Shown piece after piece: positions 1 to 12,184 of a stretch of DNA of 64,000 nucleotides; position 1 is the stretch's first letter, and each line of letters begins with the position of its first letter. Source of the DNA: Nautilus pompilius (lineage: Eukaryota; Mollusca; Cephalopoda; Nautilida; Nautilidae). The notes under the pieces are model-generated. The model did not search any database and had not been told where the DNA came from. It was given only the letters and a program-made list of their open reading frames with translations. Position numbers and translations under genes: made by a program. The stretch is from assembly GCA_018389105.1 (NCBI GenBank), contig JACATO010000626.1, positions 1,116,001 to 1,180,000 on the forward strand, written 5' to 3'.

Positions 1-837
1 CTAGTAATCAAAAAAAAAAAAAAAAAACATGGATTACTTCAAAGATCTTAACTAGATGTGTAAACTTTATCACAATTCATAGAAGAAAAATATCTGCAAG
101 CTAATGCACCAATTATGTCATATTAAACTCATTATTGTCACTGTATACAACAATAAAACTCTGGCTAATGGGCCAGGGAATTACCAAAAAATTGAAAAAA
201 CCAATGACAAATGTAATTTTCTAAATATCTAGGCCTGTCTTTGCAAAAAATAAAGAATTTAAAATTTACTTATTGGAAGCTATGCATTTTCTGAGAAAAG
301 CCAGAAGGTGGTTACAATACATGTAATCTCAGACTGCTTTTATTATGTTGGGTTTATATTCACAAACTTTGATCTTATTGATGACTTTGGATTTTTTTAG
401 AAGCAAAAAATGTATAAGAATGTTATTTTAATTTTTTTGTCACAAAAAAAAAGATTTTTTTAAATGTCACAAACCATAATTTTTCAGTTAATAAGTGAAA
501 TCGTACAGTGTATGGTAAATTTTTTTCTGTTTGCATGCCACTTTCAATTTCAGATAGCCTGAATTGTGATTATTGTTCTGGGGATAAGATTTTACTGTAT
601 TTCTCGAATTCCTTACAGAATTTAGTCTTAGTATTTATAGTAATTTTTTTGTTTTTGTTTTTTTTTTGTTTATTATTTATCAGATAATGGAGCAAAATGT
701 TTATAAATTTATGTTTACAGGTCAAGTTAAAGAAAAAATTCATCAGAAATGATTTTGGTAACCAGAATTTAAAGACAAAATTTTAATTATTAATTAGCTA
801 TTTCATAATTTAAACATTTTTCTTTTCTTTTTTCTAG

Positions 838-957
838 GAGAAGCAAAAATTCTTTTTCATTTCATTTTTTGGTTGCATTATTTGGATAGCTTTTTTCTCA
901 TATTTTATGGTATGGTGGGCTATACAAACAGGAAAAACAGTTTACCTAGATGATTCA
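838..957 (+). CDS. NCKX (SLC24-type K+-dependent Na+/Ca2+ exchanger), internal exon
   Basis: This is an internal coding exon of 40 codons in phase 0. It is bounded by a pyrimidine-rich acceptor ending at 837 (tttttctag) and a GTAAGT donor at 958. It encodes a membrane segment containing FFSYFMVWWAIQTGKTVYLD, which matches the segment just before the alpha-2 repeat in SLC24 exchangers (the animal consensus has AFFSYLMVWWA followed by a GET motif). NCKX proteins sit in the plasma membrane and export Ca2+ together with K+ in exchange for Na+. The upstream exons, including the signal sequence and the alpha-1 repeat, lie before the window. The next exon continues in the same frame at 5063. The family call is firm; which SLC24 paralogue this is cannot be told from the C-terminus. 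Confidence 0.88.
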
Positions 958-2249
958 GTAAGTAAATATTTATACACAGTATCATTATAATCAACAAAGA
1001 TGTGTTAAGTAGTATGCAACTTTGTTCTTAAGTTTCTTTTAATCATTTCATTTGGTTGGCTTTTTGACATTTTTTATTAATGTTGGGTTCATAAAGGATA
1101 AAATAGAATGTGCTTGTGCCTTTGGCATGTAGAAAAAAAAACTGATTCCCTTAGTGAAATTATTAAAAGAGGACCAAGCATTACTTTCAAATCACTTATA
1201 AGTGGAGACCTTTGCTCTGTACCTACTAAGCTCTGTTTTTTCTTGCAAGACTTTTATTACTAGAAAGAGATATTATAACTGAAGAATTTCGTTTAATCAT
1301 TAGTGCTCTTCATTTAAAAGAACTGATTATACTTTTAATTAAGAGTTGATTGAGATAACTTACTTGTGCTGATGGAAAGGCCATGTACAGTGTTTTGAAA
1401 ATTTTCTAACATGAATATTCTAAAAAAAAATTAAAAGGTAAATGCTAATTACTTCATTCTTGTAAAATCTTTGAATTTATTCTAATGTCAAAAGTAAAAA
1501 ATAATATTTTTTTAAATATAAGTCATTAAGTTGAATATTTGCCTTGCTGAATTTGTATTCACATATTCGCAAGCCATGCTTCTGTGCCAAATTTTTTTAG
1601 CAAAACAATAAACTTTTACTCAAAAGATTTTGTATAAAGTGAAACTGCTTACTTGCCATAGCTAAAAAAAAAAAACTAAAAAAATTGGAAGATGACAAAA
1701 ATGAATATACTGAATTCACAGAAAAATCTACACTGTATGCTTAGTTTTAATTATGGACACTGCTGCTTTTAGCAAAATTACAAATGCAATAAATGTCATA
1801 TAAATGTAATGAGGTATTGCTGTGATCATTGCATACTATTAGATTGAAACATTGTCATTGTTCACATTGTTTCCTACTATACTTGATACAACACCATGTT
1901 TACTGTTGGTTGATGGCACAATCAGGATTTGTCTAAAAAAAATGTTGGTATCCCAAAACTCTTCATCTTGCCTCATTTTTGCTGTTATGACAACCTTTTG
2001 TAGCTATTTATCTATGGTATCCCATTCTATGAAGAATTTTCCTGGCAGTAGTTTGCTGATCCAGGACTGTTTAAAATACTCTATTTTTTTAAAATACAAT
2101 AAAGAAGGAAGTTGAATGATTATTTTTATTATGTATGTTGTAGCTTCAACTATTGCAAACACACTAATTTTCTTATATAATCAGTGAGTAACAAACCAAA
2201 GCAACATAAAATGACAATCTGACAACCATCACATACATATCACTTAGAT

Positions 2250-3215
2250 CAGTGGTTTCCAACCAGTGGGTCGTGACCCCCTAAGGGGGTCGAAAAGTGT
2301 TTTCTGGGGGGATTGTGGAATCCTGGAAGTTTCAATTTTTGTCATATGACTGAGTCAAGAAACTGTTCATGAGTATGTATTTCTTTTGTTTATATGTATC
2401 AATTTGCTGGCTTATAAGATGCAGTTTTTTCCAGAAAAAAGTATACAAAAATTAACCTGCATCCAATACGCCAGTATCACTGATGGGAGGCTGACCACCG
2501 AAGGTGAAGGTTTGTCTCCCACAGCAGGCACTCTCAGTTGCATCAAAGGCCTCTGCAGTAACACACTTGCATCACCGGCCCCCCACAGCTTCCTGTCACT
2601 CTGCCACCCTCATAGAAACACTGACAATACACACTGGCAACAAAGGCCGGAACTCAAACTGTTACCACAGTAGGACTGATGCAATTGAGCCGTGCTCCCA
2701 TTGACTAACACTATTGGGGCCTGCAGCTAAAAGACTTGGACCACGACGCCTAGGGCAGAGCACGCTACAAGGACTGGACTGTGACTTCGGCTGGACACTC
2801 ACTAGCCAGCTCGATTTTAGGCAGACTTGGACACCAACATGGCACCACACAGTTGTTCTGATCAGAGGTAGAGTTCACTGATACCAGTAGATTTCTGTTG
2901 AGGATGACATGAGGTTGGCTTTGGCAAATACACGGCTGCAAATTTCCAAACTGACTGCCCAGACACAGCAACAAGCTTCACATAAGTCACTAAATTTTGA
3001 GAAGGAAAGATGTGTTGAAGTATGAGAGTAAAATGTTTTTTTCCTGGTGAATTTCTCTCAAAACTCAATATATTCAAATAAAACTCTTATTCATGTGATT
3101 TTTTTTTTGCTAAATTTATTTGATTTTTTTTCGATTATGGAAGCATAGCAGGGGGTCGCAGGTCTTTTGAGTATTAGAAAAAGGTCCACGAGTCCAAAAA
3201 GGTTGGGAACCACTG
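2250..3215. mobile_element. Non-autonomous hAT element, SPIN/Charlie-like ends
   Basis: The element begins CAGTGGTTTCCAACC and ends GGTTGGGAACCACTG, giving a 15-bp inverted repeat. The left end continues into GGGTCGTGACCCC, the style of terminus I recall for SPIN and Charlie hAT elements. The flanking 8-mers acttagat (2242-2249) and agttaaat (3216-3223) differ at two positions and look like a worn 8-bp target duplication, as hAT requires. The ~960-bp interior is more GC-rich than its surroundings and I see no transposase in it; short open frames inside do not resemble anything. It lies in the NCKX intron between the exons at 838 and 5063. Confidence 0.75.
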
Positions 3216-3751
3216 AGTTAAATAGTCTCACATGACCAGTGAAGTGACAATGACATCCAAAAAAAAACACACTTTTCCAAGCATTTTAAAGGTCAATTCA
3301 GTTGAATTGAGTGAACTATGTCTACAAATACAAATATCATAAATGATTTATGATTACCACTGGCGTTGATATTTCAATTTTACACAATATCAGATTTTGA
3401 TTTATCCACATTTTAGATATCTTTTATCCACATATGCTGACTCTTTGTACAATAAATGGCTACTTGCACAATACATTATATAAATCTTTGTTATATGAAA
3501 TGGTAGACAATGCTAAGAGCCTAATTATGGAACATAAGCTGATATTTCATTTTCATGTTTTCTTTATTAACTGATGCTTTTATTTAGACTTAATAAAGAC
3601 AATATTTTGTTAATGTAGATACTGTTGAGATATGTATACAAATTGTGTATGGCAAAAAAATAAGTTTTTTTGTATGTACAGAGACAATACAAAATACAGT
3701 ATGTACAAATTATTGTATTTGTAGTTATACAAAAAAGGACAAATACATATA

Positions 3752-4342
3752 CAGTCGACCCCCGCGTAATCGCGGTTCAACATTCGCGGCCCCAGTTATT
3801 CGTGGAATTTTCCTTAGAACCTAAATAATAATTGTTCGTGGAAATCCCTGCATATTCACGGAATCGCAAATATCTTTCACGATTTTTTATGGCTTTTTTC
3901 GGGGCAATAAATATTTTTCACACTTTTTAATGCTAAATTATTAATAACAATATAATTTACTAATTTTGTAATATAAATACTAACATAAATTCAGCAAAAT
4001 ATCAATATAAAATAAACGCTATTGGCTGGAAGTTTGAAAGTAGCCAATCCGAGAGTGTTGTTCATTTCTCCTTGCTGCTGATTGGCTGCTGCCCACGAGG
4101 CACTGTCTCAGGCAGATGCAGCCCAGCAGCCCCGCATCATCCCAGTTTTGAGTGTTTCTCTGAGTGTTGTATTTTTTATTAAATTATTATTATATATTTA
4201 CTTATATTTTTTTATTATATTTTACGTTATATTTTGATGTTTATAGGCATTTTTATGGACCACGTCCAATATTCGCGGTTTTTCACTCACTCTTCGTGGG
4301 TGCTCTAGGAACATAACCCCCACAAATACCGGGGGACAACTG
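3752..4342. mobile_element. Tigger/pogo-type MITE, 591 bp
   Basis: The element is flanked by TA on both sides (3750-3751 and 4343-4344). The left end reads CAGTCGACCCCCGCGTAATC. The right end, read inward on the other strand, begins CAGTTGTCCCCCGGTATTTG. Ends of the form CAGTnGnCCCCCG with a TA duplication are typical of Tc1/mariner elements of the Tigger/pogo group. The element repeats short CpG-bearing phrases (attcgcgg, attcacgg) near its ends, and there is no transposase inside. It is in the same NCKX intron as the hAT element. Confidence 0.7.
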
Positions 4343-5062
4343 TATTATTACAAAGTTAAATAATTAAATGAACTTTATATGAATAAACTTTTTTTAAAAG
4401 GAAAAACTATTATAAAATACTAAAGTCTACATTACTACATTAAAGGCTTCATCAATTTAATTGCACCTTGATAACACATATTTACTAGTCTGACACTCGC
4501 TCTTCATCTATTACATGCATGCTTACTGATTTAGTTTCCTTTTGATTGAAATGTTTCTTTGTTTTTCCAGTTTATTTACTTACCAGGTCATTTACTTTAA
4601 CATGACCATTTTTAACTTACTGTTATGCCTTTATTATCCTATATTTACATCACTATTTTAATTACGTCTGACAAAGGTTTTTAGACTCTTGACCCTTACT
4701 AATACATGGTGTAAATGTGTGGGTGTCATCATCATCACAACATAAGATTATTTAGCAACAGCCCCATAAGACATTTTCTAAGCTGAGCTGGCTCAAGAGA
4801 TGCAATTTTGCACATAAAGCAATTCTAGTTTTATTCTATTATTATACTGCATTATCACCACAATTTCCTTTATACAGCTTCACAGTGAAATGTTGTATGT
4901 GGTCAGACCTGGACTGCACAAAGGCCACTTTAGTGATGCTGGTGAGGCATTTGATCCATAACATCTATCTTTTCTGAAAGTTGTCATTCAAAAAGTTATG
5001 CATTGCTAATGGCATGTGCATCTAAATTTAAGACCTAATGAAATATTTTAATTTTGATTCAG

Positions 5063-5199
5063 ATAATGGGTTTGACACTATTGGCTGCAGGAACCAGCAT
5101 ACCTGATCTGATTACCAGTGTAATTGTTGCCAAGAAAGGATTTGGTGATATGGCTGTCTCCAGTTCAGTTGGAAGTAATATTTTTGACATCACTGTTGG
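5063..5199 (+). CDS. NCKX (SLC24-type) alpha-2 repeat exon
   Basis: The exon follows an acceptor ending in tttgattcag and ends at a GTATGA donor at 5200, leaving two bases of a Gly codon (phase 2). It encodes the ion-binding alpha-2 repeat: the GTSIPD motif, then VIVAKKG, then the [14 protein letters not shown] signature. In the family these carry the residues that coordinate Ca2+, K+ and Na+ (the acidic D of SIPD and of NIFD, and neighbouring Ser/Thr). No key residue is missing, so the exchanger is expected to be functional. The frame stays open past the donor for about 26 more codons (to about 5278), but that part has no family resemblance and is intron. Confidence 0.93.
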
Positions 5200-6994
5200 G
5201 TATGAAAATCTTTTCCACACTAGTTTCATCATCACTTGGTTATTTGCTTCTAACCATGCTTGGCTTATGAATCAATAAAACTAAAATAAAAATAAAGGAT
5301 TGATTATATTTATGGGGGGGTCATGTACAAATACTATAGCTTCAGAAGAATGGATTTCTTCAAGCAGAAACACTCCTTATTGTGTGATGTTTCAAAAATA
5401 TTTACTGCAATTTGTTATAGAAAATGAACAAAATACTGTTTTAATTGCTTGTATGGTATATCTCATGATGACTAGATAAATTGAAGAATTTTTGTTTAGT
5501 TTATTGTAGCTACACTTTAGAAACTATTAAACAATAATCCAATTTTTTAACATTAATTTTGTTTTATTTTATTCAAGTATACAAAATATGTCTGAACTTT
5601 AAACCTTCACTTCTTGTACCTTTCTTATCTCTTCAGTTCTTTATCTATCCAGCAGTTTTTAAAAACAAAAACTTGCTTACTGAAATGATCAAATAATATA
5701 TTTGACCTTTAAAAAAACTGAGCATTCTAACAAAGATAAGTATGGAACTGCCAAACTAGGCTTCAAAATTAATTAACATCTTTTAAAAAGAAAGTAATGT
5801 ACTGTACTTTCACCAGTTCAAAAGTTGCCAATGCTAGGAAGCCCAAAAATCATGTCTATTTAAAATAACCACATGAGACAGTGTTTTTGATGGATCAAAA
5901 TTTTTTGAAGGACCTTTATTAAATAGAGACTTTATGCATGCAGTCTACAAAGATTAAAAATTTTTTTTGATATACCATGTATACCCATGTAAAATTCAAC
6001 CTTATTTTTTCAAGGATAGTAACCTAATACTTTCAAAACCCAAGTACAATTCTAAAGATGTTTTATGATGCTAAGTTGTCAAGAAAGAATGAAATTTGTC
6101 AAATTTTTAGACTCTTGGAGTACTAATTCCTGGTCAGATGGCAGCATCATCTGTAGTTTAGCAACTGATAAGCCGGTGTTATTAGTTACACTTATCATAA
6201 TAATCAGCAGGGATAGATTTTCATATAGGCTATGTAGACCAAAGCCTGGGGCAGCAACTCTAGTGCTAAAAAGCCCTGGCTATGAATCTCTGTAAATCAG
6301 TATGCTGACAATTTGGAAGAGGCCCTAGCTGATGAATGCATGCATCTTTGCTCTTATTTGAAGAGTATTGATAAGCTTCACAAATTAACAAGAGCTGGTA
6401 AGTTGCAAGTGATTTATCTAAAAGCAGACATAGCTGAGAGATTTTTTCTTGTCTTAAGCGAATGAAGAATTACTTAAGATATTTAAGTCAAGAGAATTGT
6501 ATAGCTTGGGTTTGTTCTTGAGTCTGAACTTTTGAACACATTTTCATATGATGTCATTGATGACTTAGCCAATAGAAAATTTTGCTCCAAAATTGTGTGA
6601 AATAATATTCAAATGAACCTGACTTGGACTGAGGTGTTTGTTATACCAGAAACCGTGACTAAAACTGCTTTGTATATTGATATGTATTCTAATATACCTG
6701 TTAACTCAATATAATTTTCATGTATTAAATTGTCAAATCAGTAAAACTGGTAAACACTCAGCATTAGCACCAAAGACTAAATTTTAAATTTTATCTATTT
6801 TGAAGTGAGTAAAGTAAAGTGTAGGTATGGGCAGGGCAGTCTGAAAGTTAGTCTAGAAGTAGCAGAGAAGGTAAATGTGGCCCTGATACTACAGTTCATG
6901 TATTAGTATAAATACCCATAAAGTTCAGAAGGGCGACATAATCTGTCATAGTGTCTTCAAGGAAGAATGACAAATAGACTTGTAGTTCAAACTG

Positions 6995-8023
6995 AAAGTT
7001 GTAGTGTTTGCAGAGAAAACTAGTAATTGTTCAGTAATGAGTGGGTTCATTGTATCAGAGAAGATGGTAAGAAACTGGAGAAAGATTTCCAGAAAGCTAG
7101 AGAAGATGCTGAAGAATTAATGGGTTAGTGGTCATTGACAAGATGGGCATAACATTTCCCTTGGAGACATCCAACTCTATGCCCTGAAAAAAGCAAAAAA
7201 AAAAATGGCAACATAAATTTCAAAGCCACTGCTGGACAGTACACCAGTTCATGAAGAGACAACTTTGTCAGAAAACCAAGATTTCGCAGTCTACTAGCTG
7301 AACTTGATGACAAGATCACAGAATACCACTGATTTGTTATCTAATATCAATAGAAGAATGCTTACACATTGGCTTGCATTGGTAACATGGACAAAACATC
7401 CATGAAGTTTGATATGCTAACAAATTGAACATAACTTGGGAAAAGTCTTTTCTACTTAAGACATTGAGATTCATTGTGGTTCTATCCTGTATGTTTGACA
7501 GAACCAAGTTGAAACCAGTGGTGATAAATTAAAAAAAAAAACATCCTCAAGGAGAAGTTTCCAAAAGGTGTAATTGTCCATGTTCAAAAAAAAGATGGTT
7601 GGATGAAGGCAGCTGTGATAAATAGCTAAATGAGGGATAGAATTTATGGCCTAGTTGATTGCAAAAAAAGTAAGAGTTTACTAATCTGGGATAATGTGGT
7701 TCAACCATTAGATGTCTGCATTAAAAAACCTTTCAAGGACAGTCATAAGAAAGAAGTGGAACAATTGTTTGCTATAGGGACAGAAAACCTACACAAAGGC
7801 AGACAACATGCAGGGATTAGCGATATGGCAATAAGTTGTGAATGCTTGGAATGAACTGAAAATTGATATTGGTGTTAAATCATTTCTGAAATGTGGAAAC
7901 TTTAATGCACTTAATGGTATAGAAAATGATTATTTGTTGAATAACGATGCATATGCAATGTCTGATAAAATCATAGATGACGATAAAGTAGATCAATATG
8001 ACAATATTTGTTCAGCCAGATAA
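6995..8023 (+). pseudogene. Pogo/Tigger transposase remnant
   Basis: Conserved blocks of a pogo-group DDE transposase appear in order but in shifting frames with stops. An N-terminal helix-turn-helix piece reads VVVFAEKTSN followed by VSEKMVRNWR (6998-7080). The middle piece has LLAELDDKITEYH (~7288-7330). Then come the catalytic-core phrases ACIGNMDKTSMKFDM (~7375-7420) and FPKGVIVHVQKKDGWM (~7560-7606). The C-terminal block has QPLDVCIKKPFKDSHKKEVE (~7700-7760) and SFLKCGNFNALNGIENDYL (~7879-7935). In active members the second block reads GNMDETP, where D is a catalytic acid. The copy is dead. It sits in the NCKX intron just before the terminal exon; its inverted ends were not found. Confidence 0.8.
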
Positions 8024-8488
8024 TGTGAATGAGTTATTCAGTGCTACAAATGATGATGATGAAAGTGAGTTTTTATGGATTTTAATGTGTTTAGTGCTAA
8101 AGCATTTTCATTTATTGTGCTCATATAATACTTTTTTTTTTGCTAATTTTGGATTGGATATCACTGGTTTTTGTTTCATGTTTTATGGACCCAAATGATC
8201 AGCATATGATCAGTAACAATTTGCTTCCTTCTAAGTGTTATACCAATTCCCTTTTACTATTTTTTAAAAATTAAACTAAGAACCAGGTTCCTTACCATTA
8301 AGATTCCAGCTTTAAACCTCTTGGTGGCCACCATCCTCAGATGACATTTTATTGGTTCCAGTGTTTAAGATTATAACCTTAAATACCTTTTACTTTTTTG
8401 AATACTCTATATTTTAAGCAATACTTTACCTAAGATTTTTTTTTTAAATTGTAGAATATCGTGTTTTTTTTTTTTTTTATCTTTCCAG

Positions 8489-8729
8489 CCTTCCTGTGCC
8501 ATGGCTGTTAAGTTCAATGATAAGAGGGAAGACTGTCAATGTTGGCAGAGAGGGATTGTTTTGTTCTATTTTGCTTCTGCTCATCATGTTGCTGACACTC
8601 ATGTGTTCCATTATAGGCAGCCGCTGGAGAATGAGTGGCATCATGGGATTTCTCATGCTTTTCTTTTACATATGTTTTCTTGTTATTAGTGTACTTTTAG
8701 AATTACAAATAATTACCTGCCCACTATAA
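8489..8729 (+). CDS. NCKX (SLC24-type) terminal exon with stop codon
   Basis: The acceptor is a long T run ending in ctttccag. The first base completes the Gly codon left by the exon ending at 5199. The exon encodes LPVPWLLSSM, a short loop with GREGLFCSILLLL, the RWRMSGIMGFLM helix and the conserved end FLVISVLLELQIITCP, then TAA at 8727. This is the standard C-terminus of SLC24 exchangers, where the LPxPWLL segment follows the alpha-2 repeat directly and two last membrane helices close the protein. The length and end point agree with the family. A possible AATAAA poly(A) signal lies at 9079-9084, but such hexamers are common in this AT-rich DNA. Confidence 0.93.
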
Positions 8730-9921
8730 TTTTTTTAATGAAGAAATTTTTAAAAATACTTTAAAAAAATCTTAATTAAATAACAAATTTATTCTATAAC
8801 AAACCTTTCTTGGTCTATATTTATACAACATGAATGTTTGGTTTTTTATTTATTTTTAAAATATTCTTGTTGTTGTTTTAATTTGGTGTGTAGTATTTTT
8901 TGGATAGTAATCTTCCTTTCACCACTATCCTAGTTGCCTCTACACCTTTGTGTGTATGCATAATCAGTATTTTACTATTTAATCTGTTTTTTAGCATTTT
9001 TTTTTTTTTTATTGAACCCAACTTCATAAATTGTAAGACATTGATTTTTTATCTTAAAGGTCCATGGCAACTTTTAAAAATAAAATATATAATTATTTTG
9101 TTTATATTTATAAAATTAGCATAAACTAATTAAGCTAACTCATAAGCATTGTTTTTCAAACATAGCTGACTTTGTGTAACCATTAGTATAGAGAGTACTT
9201 TTGGAAGAATTGATTTATTTAAAGAAATCCAATAGTAATGAGTTGTTTTGAATGGGTATTAGTTTTGATGCAAAAGATAACTACTGAAAACAGACAGAAC
9301 AAATCCATTCTTGTCAATTTGAGCTGTGAAAAAAACTTTGATGATTTTATTGTTGAAAGTCAAGAGGATGATTACAGTAGGCTTACAAATTCAACTTGTG
9401 AAGATCAACAACATATTACTGGTTGTTAAGAGGTTATTTTATTATTTAATTTTGTTCTTATCAGTTAATATTATTATTTAAAAATATTCAAATTCTCTTA
9501 AAAAATAAAACAATTTGATAATTTTGGTTGCTAAAAAACTTACCTGTAGTTGTGCATTTCAAAACAATAGAAAACTAGAAAAACTTTAATTATGTCATCT
9601 GTGAAATGATTAACAAAACTGTTTTATGCCATTTAATCTTTCCATCATACATTGTAAAGAGATTTGTTTTAAGTTGAACCACCAATTTATTTTCATTTAA
9701 ATCAGAAACTCAAAAATATATGAAGATGTGATAGTGCAAGCCTGTCTAACCTTGACTATCAGCAATGATCAGAATAAAATGATTTTATTGCATTTTAAAC
9801 ATTTTCTAACTTTGAATCTGATGAAAGTAAATCATTCAATAGATATATATTATTAATATTTCATACAATGTGTCATCTTTTAGTTTTGAACTGGAATTAT
9901 AAAATTGTTCATTTATTTGCT

Positions 9922-9953
<32 letters not shown>

Positions 9954-9957
9954 AAGT
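9922..9957. repeat. Compound microsatellite (AT)n(AG)n
   Basis: About ten TA units pass directly into about six AG units. This is a simple sequence repeat with no further function visible. Confidence 0.9.
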
Positions 9958-12116
9958 AAAATTAAATAAATAAATACAAATAGCATTAACAATTGTAAAA
10001 AATAGTATATCATTTTAATGAATCATATTAAAGGAGTGGCCATTTTTCAATTTTTTTCTCCAGCCTGAAACTATGCATTCTTCTTCTTAGAACCTGAGTA
10101 CCATTCACCAGAGGAAACCTGGTTTCAGTTTCCTGAACTAAATGTTGGAGAACAGGGTGCAGAGGATAGCCATACATCAGGAACCATATAATACCTAACC
10201 ATAATTTACCCCAGACAGTTATCATAGCTTGTTTGCTGATATGTTTCTCTGATAAAATGTTTCATCTGATTTTTTTCTAAAGTAAAACAAGCAAAGCTCA
10301 CATTTACAAAAAGCATTTTATAAAATAATTTACAAACAAATGAGCAGTAGAATAAATTTTATTTATGAATGTGTAATTATGAATAGCCAAAATAAATATT
10401 TTATGTTGCCATGGATCTTTAAATCTGCATAATGAATTAATCAAATTTGTAATAAAATATAAAAATACAATTAGTATTTACTCTAGATTCTTCTGAATGG
10501 TAGTTATTTAAATAATTTTAAATTCAGCAATTTGTTTAATTTTTATTTGGTACATTTTTTTAAATGCAAAGACAAATATTACCTTTGATTTTTATAAATT
10601 ATCTAATTAATATTTTAGTTTCTTTGAAACCATGTTTTAATTTAGTAAGCCTAAATATATTTTACAGAATGCAAAAAAAATTTTTTTTTCATTTTTGGCT
10701 AATTTTGATTTCAGGAAAGATCTGCAATAGCATGGTCTAATTGTTGAAATTAATTTTCTTTTATAATTTTCTACTATCTAAATGCTACAAAGTGTGCCAA
10801 TATTTTTTTGCATTGTTTATTTGTTTACATTTCAACAATATATCACAAAATTTGTTTTTGTTTTAAGGCTGAGTGCTAGTAAATATTAATTTTTTTGTAT
10901 AAGTTCTCACCACAGTGTTTATGAATAATGATTGTAGAGTATACAGTTTTGACATGTGATATTTGACTTAAGGATAAATTGTTTTTTTGTTGTTTTTTTA
11001 GAGTGAGTATGTACTTAGAACATATGTTCAAAGAATATTGTCTGGAAAATTCGCAATGTAAAATGGCTTCTAAAAACTGTTACAGAAAAAATATGGTTTA
11101 CCAAATGAATTTGTGTATTACCTTAAGATTAAAAAGAAACTAATTTTATTTTAATGCTTTTGTATTCTGATTTTATCCCAATTTTTTTAGCAGTTCAGTA
11201 TCATTACCATTTATAATTTTTATTATATTTTATTTTAAAGTTTGATTAGTTTCTAAAGTATACTACTTTCAGATTGAAGAGGAAAAAAGAAAATTTTAGA
11301 AATGGTTTGTTTAATGCATACTATAGTACATCAGTATCACCTGCATGTGATGATCATGAAAATAGTCATAATCTCACTCTAAAAATGTCTACTTTTCCTT
11401 ACTGGCAATGTGTAATCAAAAGTGACTGGGCACGTAAATTTGTTATGGCATTTTATAAAATATTTTCTTTTGTTTTTTGTTTTTTTTTTCAATAATAATT
11501 TTGTCAGTTCCTCTTTGATTATTACAATATATATAAATAGAGAGAAAGTAGATGGTGAAATTTAAAAGATGTATTACTGTTTAACAGTATGCGCAAGAAA
11601 TGTAGTCTCTATAGAGGTTCTTTCAGTTTTATTGTCATGCATAATTCAATTATTTGTTATCTCCTTTTCATTTGTTTACCATCTTTTGTGTTGAAACTAT
11701 AAAAAATAATTGGTTTTGGGGTTTTCCTTAGGTATTTTGCATACATATTTAGCTAATTAAAAATTTCTAAAAGTGTTATTTTCATTTCATTAGAAATATT
11801 AAATCGATTAATAATGATTTGAAGAATGTATGAAAACATGAAACAAAACAGTTTTCAATTTGGTGGTAGAAAGCCTTTAAAATTAATGTTTGTTGGTTTC
11901 AATGTTAAGAATATTTTTAAGGGCTATACAAAATATTACAATTTTACTTTATAAATGAATTTTTATGCAATTACAAGAAAGCAACTATTCTGAAATGTGT
12001 ATATGATAGCATATCTGATTTTGAGCAAAATGTTTTGGGAGGAAGGGCTGATAATTAAAAAAAAAAAACACAGTTTAAATACCATGGAAAATATCTATGT
12101 AAATCTGGTAATGGAA

Positions 12117-12184
12117 TGTTATAATTTGCATTGATTTCTGGTACTGTAAATGTTATAATTTGCATTGATTTCTGGTACTGTAAA
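12117..12184. repeat. Exact 34-bp tandem duplication
   Basis: A 34-bp unit starting tgttataatttgcattgatt and ending ctggtactgtaaa occurs twice head to tail (12117-12150 and 12151-12184) without a mismatch. The identity suggests a recent slippage or duplication event. Confidence 0.9.

Noticed and set aside
1852..2115. 87-codon + strand frame in the NCKX intron
   Set aside because: I could not match it to a transposase or host protein; it may be worn repeat but is not supportable as a gene.
2386..2974. Several 62-95 codon frames on both strands
   Set aside because: All lie inside the non-autonomous hAT element, overlap each other and resemble no protein.
10028..10225. 65-codon - strand frame with protein-like composition
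   Set aside because: No motif, no splice context and no related sequence seen; the length is expected by chance.
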